A stretch of 35,736 bases of DNA from Comamonadaceae bacterium (GCA_947374535.1 CANCCJ010000022.1:1-35736), one strand, 5' to 3'. Shown: positions 22,098-31,251, numbered from the stretch's first letter. Made by a program: numbers and translations. Notes: generated from the sequence alone by a model not told the origin.

Positions 22098-24341
22098 ATG
22101 CAAAACCACCTCACAGCCAGCCGCCGTGGATTTTTAAAAACCACAGGGTATTTGTCGTTGGCCTTTGCCATCCCGCTTGACAACGCGCTGTCACAAGCCA
22201 ATAACGCCAAGCCGCGTCTGCCGGGTGATCTCAATACCCACCGCAAGCTCAGTGCTTGGTTGCGCGTCAACGCCAATCAAACGGTCACGCTCTTGGTTGG
22301 CAAAGTGGAGTTGGGCCAAGGCATCTTGACCGCGGTCTCTCAAATTTGCGCAGATGAATTGAACATTGACTTGAAGCGGGTGCACGTCATCTCGGGCGAC
22401 ACCGCCTTGGTACCCAATGAGGGGGTAACGGCAGGTTCGTTCTCCATGCCCTACTGCGCCACGGCCGTGCAATACGCCTCGGCGGAAGTGCAGTCCATCT
22501 TGCTTACGCTCGCGGCTGAAAAACTTGGCCAGCCCGTGGCGAGTTTGACGGTTCAAGACGGCAAAGTTTCAGCACCCAACGGCAGCAGCGTTCACTACTG
22601 GGATTTGGTCCTAGGTGAATCGCTGGAACGCGAAGCCACAGGCTCCGTCAAACCCAAACCAGCCGACCAACACCGCTACATCGGTCAACCAATTCACCGC
22701 ATCGACTTGACGCCCAAGATGCTGGGCGAAGCCAAGTTTTTGCAAGAGCATCGCCCCAGCGGCATGTTGTTCGGCCACTTGGTGCGGCCACCCACGTATG
22801 CGGCCAAACTGCTGTCGGTCAATGTTTCTGTCGCGCAAAAAATGCCGGGCGTCGTCAAAGTTGTGCGCAATGGCAGTTTCTTAGGCGTGATTGCCAAACG
22901 TGAAGAGCAAGCACTCGCCGCAGCCAATGCCTTGAACGCATCAGCCAAATGGCAAATCGAAAAAAAGCTGCCCACGCATGAAGGCATTTTTGATTGGCTG
23001 CGCAGCACCAAACCCAATCGCATCATCGAAACCAAGGTCCAGCCGCGTGTGGGTGGCGAAGCCGCCATCAAAACCGTAGAAGCCACCTACTACCGCCCGT
23101 ATCACATGCATGCCTCCATAGGCACATCGGCGGCCATTGCCACGATGGGCGCGGATGGCGTGATGTTGATTCAAACCCACAGCCAATCCGTATTTGAAAC
23201 AGGCACAGCAATTGCCATGATGCTGGGCCTAGCCCCCGACAAGGTGCGCTGCCAACACATGCAAGGCGCGGGTTGCTATGGCCACAACATGGCTGACGAT
23301 GCTGCGGCAGATGCTGCCTTGCTGGCCATGGCCGTCCCCGGCCAACCCGTGCGCTTGCAATACACCCGGGAGCAAGAACACAAGTGGGAGCCCTATGGCT
23401 CGGCCATGGTGATTCAAACCAAAGCCGGTGTGGATGCGCAAGGCAATGTGCTGGACTGGGACTTGCAAATATGGTCCACCCCCCACGGCACGCGACCCAG
23501 CGGCGAGGCAGGCAACTTGCTGTCTACACGGTATTTAGACAAACCATTCGCGCAGCCCCTGCCCACCAACGGCGGCCCGCCCAACTACGCGGCCGACCGC
23601 AATGGCATTGCCTTGTATGACTTTGCCGGCCACCAAGTACTGACCCATTTCATCACTGACATGCCAGTGCGTGTGTCATCCACCCGCGGCTTGGGTGCGT
23701 ATGCCAACGTGTTTGCGATTGAGTCTTTCATGGACGAATTGGCATGGGCCGCCCATGTCGATCCCGTCGCTTATCGTCTTCGCTTTTTGAAAGACACGCG
23801 TGCGCGCGATGTTTTACAAAAAGCAGCCGACGCGTTTGGCTGGAGCACTTGGAAAAAGTCAGTCAATCGCGGACGCGGCATTGGGTTTGCGCGCTACAAA
23901 AACATTGCGGGTTACTGCGCGGTGGCGATGGAGGTGGAAGTCAACCCGCGCAACGGGCGCATTCGCGTCTTGCGGGCTGTGGCGGCAGCAGATACAGGAC
24001 ACATCGTCAACCCCGATGGCGTGCGTAACCAAATTGAAGGTGGCTTGATTCAGTCACTCAGTTGGTCACTCAAAGAAGAGGTGAAGTTTGACGACACGCA
24101 AATTTTGTCCACCGATTGGAACAGTTACCCCATCCTCACCTTCTCAGAAGTTCCTCCGGTTGAAGTGGTCTTGATTGACCGCCTCGGCTCGCCATTCTTG
24201 GGCACAGGCGAAGCATCCCAAGGCCCCACCAGCGCCGCACTGGCCAATGCGGTGTTTGACGCAACCGGCGTGCGCTTTCGTCGCTTGCCTCTCACACCCG
24301 AGCGCGTCAAACAAGGCTTAGAAAACCCACACACCGTATGA
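22098..24341 (+). CDS. Molybdopterin-binding large subunit of a molybdenum hydroxylase (IorB-like), Tat-exported
   Basis: A 747-residue protein beginning with a twin-arginine signal (SRRGFLKTTGYLSL), so it is probably folded with its cofactor and exported to the periplasm together with the small subunit. Recognisable family parts are VGKVELGQGILTAVSQICADEL, VRVSSTRGLGAYANVFAIESFMDELA, and the C-terminal LGTGEASQGPTSAALANAVFDATGVRFRRLPLTPERV with the catalytic-glutamate GEA motif. Such enzymes hydroxylate N-heterocycles or oxidise aldehydes using water as oxygen donor. I start it at 22098, where GGAGG precedes the ATG and the Tat signal becomes N-terminal; the upstream open frame overlaps the small-subunit gene. 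The next gene overlaps its stop (ATGA). Substrate unknown. Confidence 0.92.
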   Translation: MQNHLTASRRGFLKTTGYLSLAFAIPLDNALSQANNAKPRLPGDLNTHRKLSAWLRVNANQTVTLLVGKVELGQGILTAVSQICADELNIDLKRVHVISGDTALVPNEGVTAGSFSMPYCATAVQYASAEVQSILLTLAAEKLGQPVASLTVQDGKVSAPNGSSVHYWDLVLGESLEREATGSVKPKPADQHRYIGQPIHRIDLTPKMLGEAKFLQEHRPSGMLFGHLVRPPTYAAKLLSVNVSVAQKMPGVVKVVRNGSFLGVIAKREEQALAAANALNASAKWQIEKKLPTHEGIFDWLRSTKPNRIIETKVQPRVGGEAAIKTVEATYYRPYHMHASIGTSAAIATMGADGVMLIQTHSQSVFETGTAIAMMLGLAPDKVRCQHMQGAGCYGHNMADDAAADAALLAMAVPGQPVRLQYTREQEHKWEPYGSAMVIQTKAGVDAQGNVLDWDLQIWSTPHGTRPSGEAGNLLSTRYLDKPFAQPLPTNGGPPNYAADRNGIALYDFAGHQVLTHFITDMPVRVSSTRGLGAYANVFAIESFMDELAWAAHVDPVAYRLRFLKDTRARDVLQKAADAFGWSTWKKSVNRGRGIGFARYKNIAGYCAVAMEVEVNPRNGRIRVLRAVAAADTGHIVNPDGVRNQIEGGLIQSLSWSLKEEVKFDDTQILSTDWNSYPILTFSEVPPVEVVLIDRLGSPFLGTGEASQGPTSAALANAVFDATGVRFRRLPLTPERVKQGLENPHTV

Positions 24342-25315
24342 ATTTATTAAAAACACTTGGTGCGCTGGCACTGTGCGTCTCGGCAGTCCATGCGCAAGCA
24401 CAAGCAACGGCCTCGCGCGACTATCCCAATCACCCCATCAGGATGGTCATCCCCTACGCTGCAGGTGGGCCTATGGATTTCATTGGCCGCACACTCGCAC
24501 CACGCTTGGCACAGAGCTTGGGTCAACCTTTGGTGATCGACAACCGTGCAGGGGCAGGCGGTGCGATTGGTACTGACATGGTGGCCAAGTCGGCACCCGA
24601 CGGCTACACGATGCTCAACACCTCGTCCAGCCACGCCAGCTTGCCGGTGGTGTCGCCCAGTCTGCCGTATGACCCCCTCAAAGACTTCACCCCCATCACC
24701 TTGGTGGCCAACAACGTGGGCTTTGTGGTCGCCGCTCGCCCAGACTTGCCGGTGAAAAACCTAAAAGAGCTGCTGGCTGATGCCAAAGCCAACCCAGGTA
24801 AATACACCTTTGGCTCTGGCGGTGTGGGCAACGTGATGCACTTCGCGGGCGAGTTCTTGTGCAGCAGCGCCGATGTGAAGATGACCCATGTGCCCTTCAA
24901 AGGTGTGAGCGCATCGCTCAACGACTTGGTGGCGGGTCGCATTGACTTCGTGATTGGTGCGCCAACCGCCGTGTTGCCGCTCATCAAAGCAGGCAAGCTC
25001 AAAGCCTTGGCCATCACCGCACGCAAACGCTGGAGCGAGTTGCCCGATGTACCCACCGTTGACGAAGCGGCAGTCAAAGGCTTTGTCTACACACCTTGGT
25101 ACGGCTTTTGGTTCCCAGCGGGCGTGCCTGCTGAACACGTCACCCGCATGCGCCACGAAGTCAACAAACTACTCGAAGACTCAGAGATCAAACGTGCGTT
25201 TGCCGAGCAAGGTTTTGCCACCGTGGGCTCTACGTCTGCAGAGTTCAACAAAGTCATCGCGGACGAAATTGCGATCAACAAAAAATTAGCCACCCGCGTG
25301 GACTTCACGCAGTAA
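24338..25315 (+). CDS. Bug/TTT-family periplasmic solute-binding protein
   Basis: A 325-residue protein with a Sec signal peptide ending near AQAQA, then the Bug (tripartite tricarboxylate receptor) fold: YPNHPIRMVIPYAAGGPMDFIGRTLAPRLAQSLGQPLVIDNRAGAGGAIGTDMVAKSAPDGYT and a later VPFKGVSASLNDLVAGRIDFVIG. These bind carboxylates in the periplasm for TctAB-type transporters or for sensing. No tctA or tctB gene is in the window. The ATG overlaps the stop of the hydroxylase subunit gene, so it probably captures the substrate or product of that enzyme. Confidence 0.94.
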   Translation: MNLLKTLGALALCVSAVHAQAQATASRDYPNHPIRMVIPYAAGGPMDFIGRTLAPRLAQSLGQPLVIDNRAGAGGAIGTDMVAKSAPDGYTMLNTSSSHASLPVVSPSLPYDPLKDFTPITLVANNVGFVVAARPDLPVKNLKELLADAKANPGKYTFGSGGVGNVMHFAGEFLCSSADVKMTHVPFKGVSASLNDLVAGRIDFVIGAPTAVLPLIKAGKLKALAITARKRWSELPDVPTVDEAAVKGFVYTPWYGFWFPAGVPAEHVTRMRHEVNKLLEDSEIKRAFAEQGFATVGSTSAEFNKVIADEIAINKKLATRVDFTQ

Positions 25316-25337
25316 CTCACACACCAAGGAGACTTCG

Positions 25338-26408
25338 ATGTTTCACACCACCACCGACAGTTCTTGCCACCACTGCCAGCCACGTCGCAGTTTTTTAACG
25401 GGCTTGCTCACGGCCACCGCAGCTACCGTGTTGCCCTCGTGTGCCACGACCTCCAAAGACGCGCCCATGCCCGCCGAAGCCAAGCGCGCCTTGGTCGACG
25501 TGCATCACCATGTGTGGGCGCCCGCATTTATGAAAGAGCTGGAGTCACGCAAACTCGCGGAGCCCCCTGCCCGCAACTGGTCGCTCAACAAAACCATGGA
25601 CGACATGGCCAAAGCGGGCGTGACCTACACCCTCACTTCGCCCACCACACCCGCCGCTGGCTTTGGCGATGTCGCCACCATGCGCAGCATGGCCCGCATC
25701 AGCAACGAGTACGGCGCACAGCTCGCACGCGACTACCCGAATCAGTTTGGCTTCTTCGCCACATTGCCCATGCTCGACGTGGATGGCGCACTGGCCGAAA
25801 TTGCCTACAGCTGTGACGTACTCAAAGCCAACGGCATTGCCATGCTCACCAGCTACAACGGCAAGTGGCTGGGCGACAAGTCATTTGCCCCCATCATGGA
25901 TGAGATCAACCGGCGCAAGCTCGTCGTCTACACCCACCCATCCAACACCCAGTGCTGCAACAACTTGCAAGAGGGCGTGCCGGGCTCCACCATCGAATTC
26001 GCCACCGACACCACACGCACCATCACCAGCTTGTTGTTCAGCGGCACAGCCACGCGATGCAAAGACATCAAGTTCATCTTCTCGCACGCGGGCGGCACCA
26101 TGCCATTTTTGGTGGAGCGCTTGGTCATGCTGCCCAAGCTCAACGCCAACTTCGGCAAGATCTTGCCCAGCGAACAAGTGCTGCCAACTTTGCGCAGCTT
26201 CTACTACGACACGGCACAAGCGTCGCACCCCGGCGCCTTGCTGTCGCTGCTGAACTTGGTCGATGTGTCGCAAGTGGTGTTTGGCACCGACTTTCCCTAC
26301 CGCACCTCGCTGGACCATGTGAAGGGTCTTATGGCCATGGACTTCAACATGAACGACCTCACCGCGATTGAGAGCCGCAACGCGCTGCGTCTGTTGGGCC
26401 GCGCTTAA
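25338..26408 (+). CDS. Amidohydrolase-2 family hydrolase/decarboxylase, exported
   Basis: A 356-residue amidohydrolase-2 (ACMSD-like) enzyme. The N-terminus has a twin-arginine-like start (RRSFLTGLLTATAATVLPSC) with a possible lipobox at LPSC, which points to export and maybe membrane anchoring. The metal-binding start is DVHHHVW (54-60); later YTHPSN, FSHAGG and a C-terminal VFGTDFPY supply typical metal ligands and the catalytic Asp. Family members hydrolyse C-N bonds or decarboxylate aromatic acids. The strong ribosome site is AAGGAGA. It is the last gene of the operon with the molybdenum hydroxylase; its TAA overlaps the stop of the convergent lacI-type gene. Acting in the periplasm together with the Tat-exported hydroxylase is an inference. 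Confidence 0.88.
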   Translation: MFHTTTDSSCHHCQPRRSFLTGLLTATAATVLPSCATTSKDAPMPAEAKRALVDVHHHVWAPAFMKELESRKLAEPPARNWSLNKTMDDMAKAGVTYTLTSPTTPAAGFGDVATMRSMARISNEYGAQLARDYPNQFGFFATLPMLDVDGALAEIAYSCDVLKANGIAMLTSYNGKWLGDKSFAPIMDEINRRKLVVYTHPSNTQCCNNLQEGVPGSTIEFATDTTRTITSLLFSGTATRCKDIKFIFSHAGGTMPFLVERLVMLPKLNANFGKILPSEQVLPTLRSFYYDTAQASHPGALLSLLNLVDVSQVVFGTDFPYRTSLDHVKGLMAMDFNMNDLTAIESRNALRLLGRA

Positions 26409-27454
26409 ATCTTGGCCGGACTCGGCGCTGCGGTGGAAGCACGCACCACCAGCTGCGGGCGCAACACCACCGTCGCGTCTTGGCTGCCTGGACGTTCGCG
26501 CAACGCATCGATCAGCAAGCGCGCCGCTCTGAAACCCATTTCGTAATGTTGAATGCGCACCGAAGTCAACGGCGGGTTGACTTGGTCTAGCAATTGCATG
26601 TCGTTGTGACCGATGACCGAGATGTCATTCGGCACACCCAAGCCCGCATGTTTCAAGGCTTGCAGCGCACCGAGGGCAATCAAATCATTCGCAGCCACCA
26701 CGGCGGTGAACTGCGTTTTGCTGCGCTTGTCTAGCAAGGCGTTCATGGCGGCTTCGCCACTTTCCACCGAATAGGCATCTGCCGCTGCGATGGTTTGGGC
26801 GGCTAAGCCGTGTTCGCGCATGGCTTGTTCAAAGCCAAGTCGTCTTGCCAAACCCGTGGACAAACCCTCTGGCCCAGCCAAGTGGGCGATGCGCTGGTGA
26901 CCCAAAGCCACCAAGTGGTCCACACCCAAACGCATGCCCAACATGTCGTCACTGATGACGGCTGACAAATGGCCTCGTCCATCGGTGCGGTTGATCAACA
27001 CAATTTGCGCGCCGCCTTGTCGCAAGCGCTCCAACCACGCATCGTCACGCGTGGCGGTGGCGACCAAAAAGCCTTCCACGCGCTGCGCTTGCATGCGCTC
27101 GATGGCGACTTGTGCCGCATCCACACTGTTGTCTGGCCGCGAGGTGTTGGCCAAAAGCGCGAAGTACCCCACTTCATCTAAGGCGTCTTCAATGCCTCGC
27201 AGGATGGGCGGAAACACGGGGTTGGTGATGTCTGGCAGCAGCACGCCCACTGTTCTTGATCTGCCGCGGCTCAAGGCGGACGCCGCATGGTTGGGCCGAT
27301 AGCCCAACTCGCGCGCCGCGGTCTCAATGCGTTGCAGCAAATCAGCGGCCACCAAATGACGACGCTCGGCATCCATGGCGCGTGACACCGTGGACTTGTG
27401 AACCCCCAAGTGTTGGGCCAAGTCTTGCAAGGTCAGGGATGAGGAACGGGACAT
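26405..27454 (-). CDS. LacI-family transcriptional regulator
   Basis: A 349-residue regulator with an N-terminal LacI-type helix-turn-helix (TLQDLAQHLGVHKSTVSRAMD, residues 8-28), the hinge RPNHAASALSRGRSRTVGVLLPD, and a periplasmic-binding-protein-like effector domain with ITNPVFPPILRGIEDAL and GHNDMQLLDQVNPPLTSVR. It lies between two catabolic operons, convergent with the first (stop codons overlap) and divergent from the second. Two sites with the core TTGCAACCGGT lie in the divergent region, one 14 bp upstream of its own ATG, consistent with repression of the dioxygenase operon and of itself. The ligand is unknown, likely a substrate or intermediate of the pathway. Confidence 0.95.
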   Translation of the reverse strand: MSRSSSLTLQDLAQHLGVHKSTVSRAMDAERRHLVAADLLQRIETAARELGYRPNHAASALSRGRSRTVGVLLPDITNPVFPPILRGIEDALDEVGYFALLANTSRPDNSVDAAQVAIERMQAQRVEGFLVATATRDDAWLERLRQGGAQIVLINRTDGRGHLSAVISDDMLGMRLGVDHLVALGHQRIAHLAGPEGLSTGLARRLGFEQAMREHGLAAQTIAAADAYSVESGEAAMNALLDKRSKTQFTAVVAANDLIALGALQALKHAGLGVPNDISVIGHNDMQLLDQVNPPLTSVRIQHYEMGFRAARLLIDALRERPGSQDATVVLRPQLVVRASTAAPSPAKI

Positions 27455-27463
27455 GGCGGTCAG

Positions 27464-27492
27464 TTTATTGCAACCGGTCGCTTGAGCGACAA
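27464..27492 (-). promoter_or_regulatory. Promoter of the lacI-family gene with embedded operator half
   Basis: On the minus strand TTGTCG (27492-27487) and AATAAA (27469-27464) are 17 bp apart. The sequence TTGCAACCGGTCGCTT (27468-27483, plus strand), a degenerate version of the main operator, fills the spacer, so autorepression is likely. Confidence 0.45.
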
Positions 27493-27509
27493 GTTAGGGT
27501 AAATGGTGG

Positions 27510-27538
27510 TTTCGCTTTGTGTGGGACCTGCCTATCAT
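27510..27538 (+). promoter_or_regulatory. Promoter of the intradiol-dioxygenase operon
   Basis: TATCAT (27533-27538, five of six -10 bases) is 17 bp from a weak -35 TTTCGC (27510-27515). The expected transcription start near 27545 sits at the edge of the operator at 27548-27563. Confidence 0.5.
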
Positions 27539-27547
27539 GACACCAAA

Positions 27548-27563
27548 TTGCAACCGGTTGCAA
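27548..27563. promoter_or_regulatory. LacI-family operator, perfect palindrome
   Basis: TTGCAACCGGTTGCAA is a perfect 16-bp dyad with the central CG typical of LacI/GalR operators. It lies just downstream of the inferred -10 box of the dioxygenase operon, where a repressor would block transcription. A related site lies at 27468-27483. Confidence 0.8.
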
Positions 27564-27600
27564 AGATTTCAACACACACGCGCCTGCAAGGAAGTTCCTC

Positions 27601-28518
27601 ATGTCGTCACCGTCCATCGCGCTCCCCACTACGCCCGAGTCCATCTTGCCCTTGGTCATCCAAGCCATGTCACGTACACCCGATGCGCGTTTGCGTGAAC
27701 TCATGGCCTCGCTTACTTCGCACCTGCACGCCTTCATCTTGGAAACACAGGTCACAGAAGAAGAGTTCGAGCGTGCGGTGAAGTTCTTGATCGACATTGG
27801 TCAAGCCACAGGCGAGAAAACAAATGAAGTGATCTTGGCGGCTGACTTGTTGGGTGTGTCGTCGTTGGTGGCCGTGTTGAACAACCCCGCCAACCTCGTC
27901 CAGCACGATGCGCACGCACAAGCAGAAGCGGCCTCCCACGCTGCATTGCTGGGTCCGTTCTGGCGGGCCAATGCGCCCTTTTGCGACACAGGCGACAACA
28001 TTGCCCGGGGTAACACACACGGTACACCGCTGGAAGTGCGCGGCGTGGTGTATGACAAACACGGACAGCCACTGGCCAACGCCACCGTCGATGTGTGGCA
28101 TGCCTCGCCCGTGGGTCTGTACGAGAACCAAGACGATGCGCAAGAAAACATGAACCTACGTGGTCGCTTCAAAACAGATGCACAGGGCGCCTACTTCTTC
28201 AAAACCGTGCGTCCCGCAGGCTACCCCGTGCCGACGCATGGTCCTTGTGGCGATTTGCTGCGCGCCCAACTGCGTCACCCCAACCGCCCTGCCCACTTGC
28301 ACTTCATGGTGTCCACGCCCGGCCACAAAGTGCTCATCACGCAGGTGTTTGCTGATGGCGACGAGAACCTCACCAGCGACCCCGTGTTTGGTGTGACGGC
28401 ACCGCTGGTTGGCAACTTTGAAGAACGTTGGGTCGATGGCAAACCGCAAGCCAGCCTGACCCATGACTTCCACTTGACCGAAGGTGAGATGGTTTTCCCG
28501 CACCCACCCATCCCCTGA
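27601..28518 (+). CDS. Intradiol ring-cleavage dioxygenase (hydroxyquinol/catechol 1,2-dioxygenase-like)
   Basis: A 305-residue non-haem Fe(III) dioxygenase that cleaves a catechol-type ring between its hydroxyl groups. The N-terminal helical dimerisation domain (about 15-110) is the kind found in catechol and hydroxyquinol 1,2-dioxygenases. The catalytic domain has LEVRGVVYDKHGQPLANATVDVWHA and all four iron ligands in place: Tyr174 (GLYENQD), Tyr208 (AGYPVP), His232 and His234 (RPAHLHF). The ribosome site AAGGAAG precedes the ATG. It is the first gene of the operon controlled by the LacI-family operator. The substrate cannot be fixed from the sequence; hydroxyquinol is a reasonable guess from overall resemblance. 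Confidence 0.93.
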   Translation: MSSPSIALPTTPESILPLVIQAMSRTPDARLRELMASLTSHLHAFILETQVTEEEFERAVKFLIDIGQATGEKTNEVILAADLLGVSSLVAVLNNPANLVQHDAHAQAEAASHAALLGPFWRANAPFCDTGDNIARGNTHGTPLEVRGVVYDKHGQPLANATVDVWHASPVGLYENQDDAQENMNLRGRFKTDAQGAYFFKTVRPAGYPVPTHGPCGDLLRAQLRHPNRPAHLHFMVSTPGHKVLITQVFADGDENLTSDPVFGVTAPLVGNFEERWVDGKPQASLTHDFHLTEGEMVFPHPPIP

Positions 28519-28548
28519 TTTTTCCGCATCCATCAGAACAAGGAATCT

Positions 28549-29316
28549 ATGACCTCCAGCTTTGAACCCACAGACTCATTGACAGGCCGCGTGGCCGTCA
28601 TCACCGGCGGCACAGGCGCGATTGGCTTGGCCAGCGCACACCGCCTCGCCCAACTCGGCGCACGTTGCGTCTTGCTTTACAACTCAGAGTCGCCCGAATC
28701 AGCGGCTGGCAAAGCAGCGGCCTTGCCCGGCTCTGGCCATTTGGTTTTCAAAGCGTCCATCACCGACAGCGCCTCGCTTCAAGCCGTCGCTGAGCAAGTG
28801 GCAACGCAATGCGGCGTGGTGCACATCCTCATCAACAGCGCGGGTTACACCAAGGCCGTGCCAGCTGCCGACTTAGAGGGCTTGAGCGATGCGCTGATTG
28901 ACGACATTTTGAAAGTCAACTTTCGCGGTGTGATCGCCACCATCCGCGCGTTCATGCCTTTGCTCAAACAATCAGAAGACGGTTTGATCGTCAACATTTC
29001 TTCCATCGCAGGCTTCACCGGCACCGGCAGCAACTTGGCCTACGTGGCCGCCAAAGCCAGCATCGACGTGGTGGGCGACGCACTGGCCAAAGCTTTTGCA
29101 CCGCATGTGCGTGTGATCTCTGTGTCGCCCGGCGTGGTGGACTCAGGCTTTGTGCCCGGCCGTGGCGCCGACTTCAACGAAAAAGCCGCGGCCACCATTC
29201 CTCTGCGCCGCGTGGGCACGGTCGACGATGTGGCTGCCGTGGTGCAAGCCTGCGCCACCACCCTGCGTTACGTCACCGGCACACGCGTCGTGGTCGACGG
29301 TGGCCGTCACCTTTGA
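28549..29316 (+). CDS. Short-chain dehydrogenase/reductase
   Basis: A 255-residue SDR. The cofactor loop TGGTGAIG is at residues 19-26, NSAG at 96-99, and the catalytic Ser152, Tyr165 and Lys169 occur in SSIAGFTGTGSNLAYVAAK. The C-terminal VTGTRVVVDGGRHL is the usual substrate-side end. It probably uses NAD(P)H on a pathway hydroxyl or keto intermediate. It lies 30 bp after the dioxygenase gene and 18 bp before the BKACE gene. Confidence 0.93.
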   Translation: MTSSFEPTDSLTGRVAVITGGTGAIGLASAHRLAQLGARCVLLYNSESPESAAGKAAALPGSGHLVFKASITDSASLQAVAEQVATQCGVVHILINSAGYTKAVPAADLEGLSDALIDDILKVNFRGVIATIRAFMPLLKQSEDGLIVNISSIAGFTGTGSNLAYVAAKASIDVVGDALAKAFAPHVRVISVSPGVVDSGFVPGRGADFNEKAAATIPLRRVGTVDDVAAVVQACATTLRYVTGTRVVVDGGRHL

Positions 29317-29334
29317 TTTGAAAGAAAGCATCGC

Positions 29335-30219
29335 ATGAGCCAAAAAACTTTCCTCACCTGTGCCGTCACTGGCAATATCACCACGCCCGATCAGACACCG
29401 CATTTACCGGTCACACCCGCGCAAATTGCGGACGAATGTTTGAGCGCCGCCGAAGCCGGTGCTGCCGCTGTGCACATCCATGTGCGTGACCCTAAGACGG
29501 GCAAACCGTCGATGGAACTAGAGCTGTACCGCGAAGTGTTCGACAAAGTGCGTCGCGCCAATCCAGAACTCATCATCAACCTCACCACCGGCCCCGGCGG
29601 GCGCTTCGTGCCCAGCGTGGACGACCCACGCGTGGCAGCGCCCGGCTCTACCTTGGTGCAGCCCGAAAAGCGCGTCGAGCATGTGCGGGTGTTGAAGCCC
29701 GATGTGTGTTCGCTCGATCTCAACACCATGAACTCAGGCGGTGACGTGGTCATCAACACGCCGCGCAATGTGCGCATCATGGCCAAGATCATGCGGGAAG
29801 CGGGCGTCAAACCTGAGCTGGAAATTTTTGATTCCGGCGACATCCACTTGGCACGCGACCTGATTGCCGATGGCACGCTTGACGGCCCCGGCATGTGGAC
29901 TTTTGTGACGGGTGTGAAGTATGGTTTTTCGCCCTCGCCTGAAACCATCCTCTACGCCCGCAGCCTGCTGCCTGCAGGCGCCATTTGGTCGGCCTTTGGG
30001 ATTGGCCGCTTTGAGTTTCCCATCGTCGCGCAGGCTTGGTTTGCAGGCGGCCATGTGCGCGTGGGTATGGAAGACAACATCTTCTTATCCAAGGGCGTGC
30101 TCGTCAAAAGCAACGCTGAGTTGGTCATCAAAGCCAAACGCATCATCGAAGACTTGGGGGGCGAATTGGCCAACCCACGCGAAGCCCGCGTCATGCTGAA
30201 CTTACCCAGCCGCGCTTGA
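29335..30219 (+). CDS. BKACE family beta-keto acid cleavage enzyme (DUF849)
   Basis: A 294-residue enzyme of the BKACE (3-keto-5-aminohexanoate cleavage, Kce-like) family. The zinc-binding HIHVRDP is at residues 47-53, followed by TGKPSMELELYREV; LTTGPGGRF and a central SLDLNTMN also match the family. BKACE enzymes react a beta-keto acid with acetyl-CoA to give acetoacetate and a shortened acyl-CoA. In this operon, ring cleavage of hydroxyquinol and reduction would give 3-oxoadipate, which a BKACE could convert to succinyl-CoA and acetoacetate. That use is an inference. Confidence 0.93.
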   Translation: MSQKTFLTCAVTGNITTPDQTPHLPVTPAQIADECLSAAEAGAAAVHIHVRDPKTGKPSMELELYREVFDKVRRANPELIINLTTGPGGRFVPSVDDPRVAAPGSTLVQPEKRVEHVRVLKPDVCSLDLNTMNSGGDVVINTPRNVRIMAKIMREAGVKPELEIFDSGDIHLARDLIADGTLDGPGMWTFVTGVKYGFSPSPETILYARSLLPAGAIWSAFGIGRFEFPIVAQAWFAGGHVRVGMEDNIFLSKGVLVKSNAELVIKAKRIIEDLGGELANPREARVMLNLPSRA

Positions 30220-30240
30220 ACAAAATCAGGAACACACAGA

Positions 30241-31236
30241 ATGTCGATTCAAAAAGAAGACTTGCGCGCCGTGCGCGTGAACGCCAAAGCCGCCTCTGCT
30301 GCCGAGTTGGCACCCACCGTTGAAAAACAATCGCCACCAGCACTCAAACAAGGCGAAGCCTTGGTGCGCGTGCGCAGTGCAGGCGTGAACCCCAGTGATG
30401 TCAAAGCGGCGCTGGGCATCATGCCGCAAGCGGTTTTTCCACGCACGCCAGGCCGCGACTTTGCAGGCGTGGTGGTGGATGGCCCCAGCGCTTGGGTGGG
30501 CAAAGAGGTGTGGGGCTCGGGTGGCGATGTGGGCATCACACGTGATGGCTCGCACGCCGGTTGGTTGGTGCTGCCTGAAGCGGCGCTGCGCGAGAAACCC
30601 AAGAATTTGAGCTTTGAAGAAGCGGGCTCGGTGGGCGTGCCCTTCATCACAGCCTATGAAGGTTTTCGTCGCAGCGGTATGCCTCAACGCGGACAAACTG
30701 TGGCGGTGATGGGTGCCAACGGCAAAGTGGGCCAAGCCGCTGTGCAACTCGCCGCACAAGCTGGCGCGAACGTGATTGCCGTGCGACGCGGGGGTGGCGA
30801 ATGGGATGGCCCCTCAGCCGGCGTGCACACCATCGACGCCAAGACCGAAGACGTGGCCGCACGCATCCGTGAACTGAGCGATGGCAAAGGCGCACACATT
30901 GTGTTCAACACCGTGGGTAGCCCTTATTTTGAAGCGGCGAATAAAGCCATGGCCAAAGGGGCTACGCAAATCTTCATCTCCACCCTCGAGCGCCCTGTGC
31001 CGTTCGACATCTTCACCTTCTACCGTGGCATGCACACCTATGTGGGCATTGACACCTTGGCGCTCAATTGCATTGAAACCAACGAACGCATGGAAGCCAT
31101 GCGTGCAGGTTTTGAAGCGGGCACTTTGCATCCTTTTGAAGTGAACGCAGATGCGGTGTTCTCACTCGACCAAGTGTTGGCCGTCTACCAAGAAGTTTTG
31201 AGCGGAGCGAGCCGTCGCGTGGTTTTCAACCCTTAA
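30241..31236 (+). CDS. Medium-chain reductase, quinone-oxidoreductase-like
   Basis: A 331-residue zinc-independent MDR protein. It has an N-terminal GroES-like domain (ALVRVRSAGVNPSDVKAALG; PGRDFAGVVVDGP) and a Rossmann domain with VAVMGANGKVGQAAVQLAAQAGANVIAV. No catalytic or structural zinc cysteines are visible, placing it with NADPH:quinone reductases and enoyl reductases. It could reduce an unsaturated ring-cleavage product, taking the place of the maleylacetate reductase that is missing from this operon; this is inference. It is 21 bp downstream of the BKACE gene. Confidence 0.91.
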   Translation: MSIQKEDLRAVRVNAKAASAAELAPTVEKQSPPALKQGEALVRVRSAGVNPSDVKAALGIMPQAVFPRTPGRDFAGVVVDGPSAWVGKEVWGSGGDVGITRDGSHAGWLVLPEAALREKPKNLSFEEAGSVGVPFITAYEGFRRSGMPQRGQTVAVMGANGKVGQAAVQLAAQAGANVIAVRRGGGEWDGPSAGVHTIDAKTEDVAARIRELSDGKGAHIVFNTVGSPYFEAANKAMAKGATQIFISTLERPVPFDIFTFYRGMHTYVGIDTLALNCIETNERMEAMRAGFEAGTLHPFEVNADAVFSLDQVLAVYQEVLSGASRRVVFNP

Positions 31237-31251
31237 GAGACAAGGCCCACC

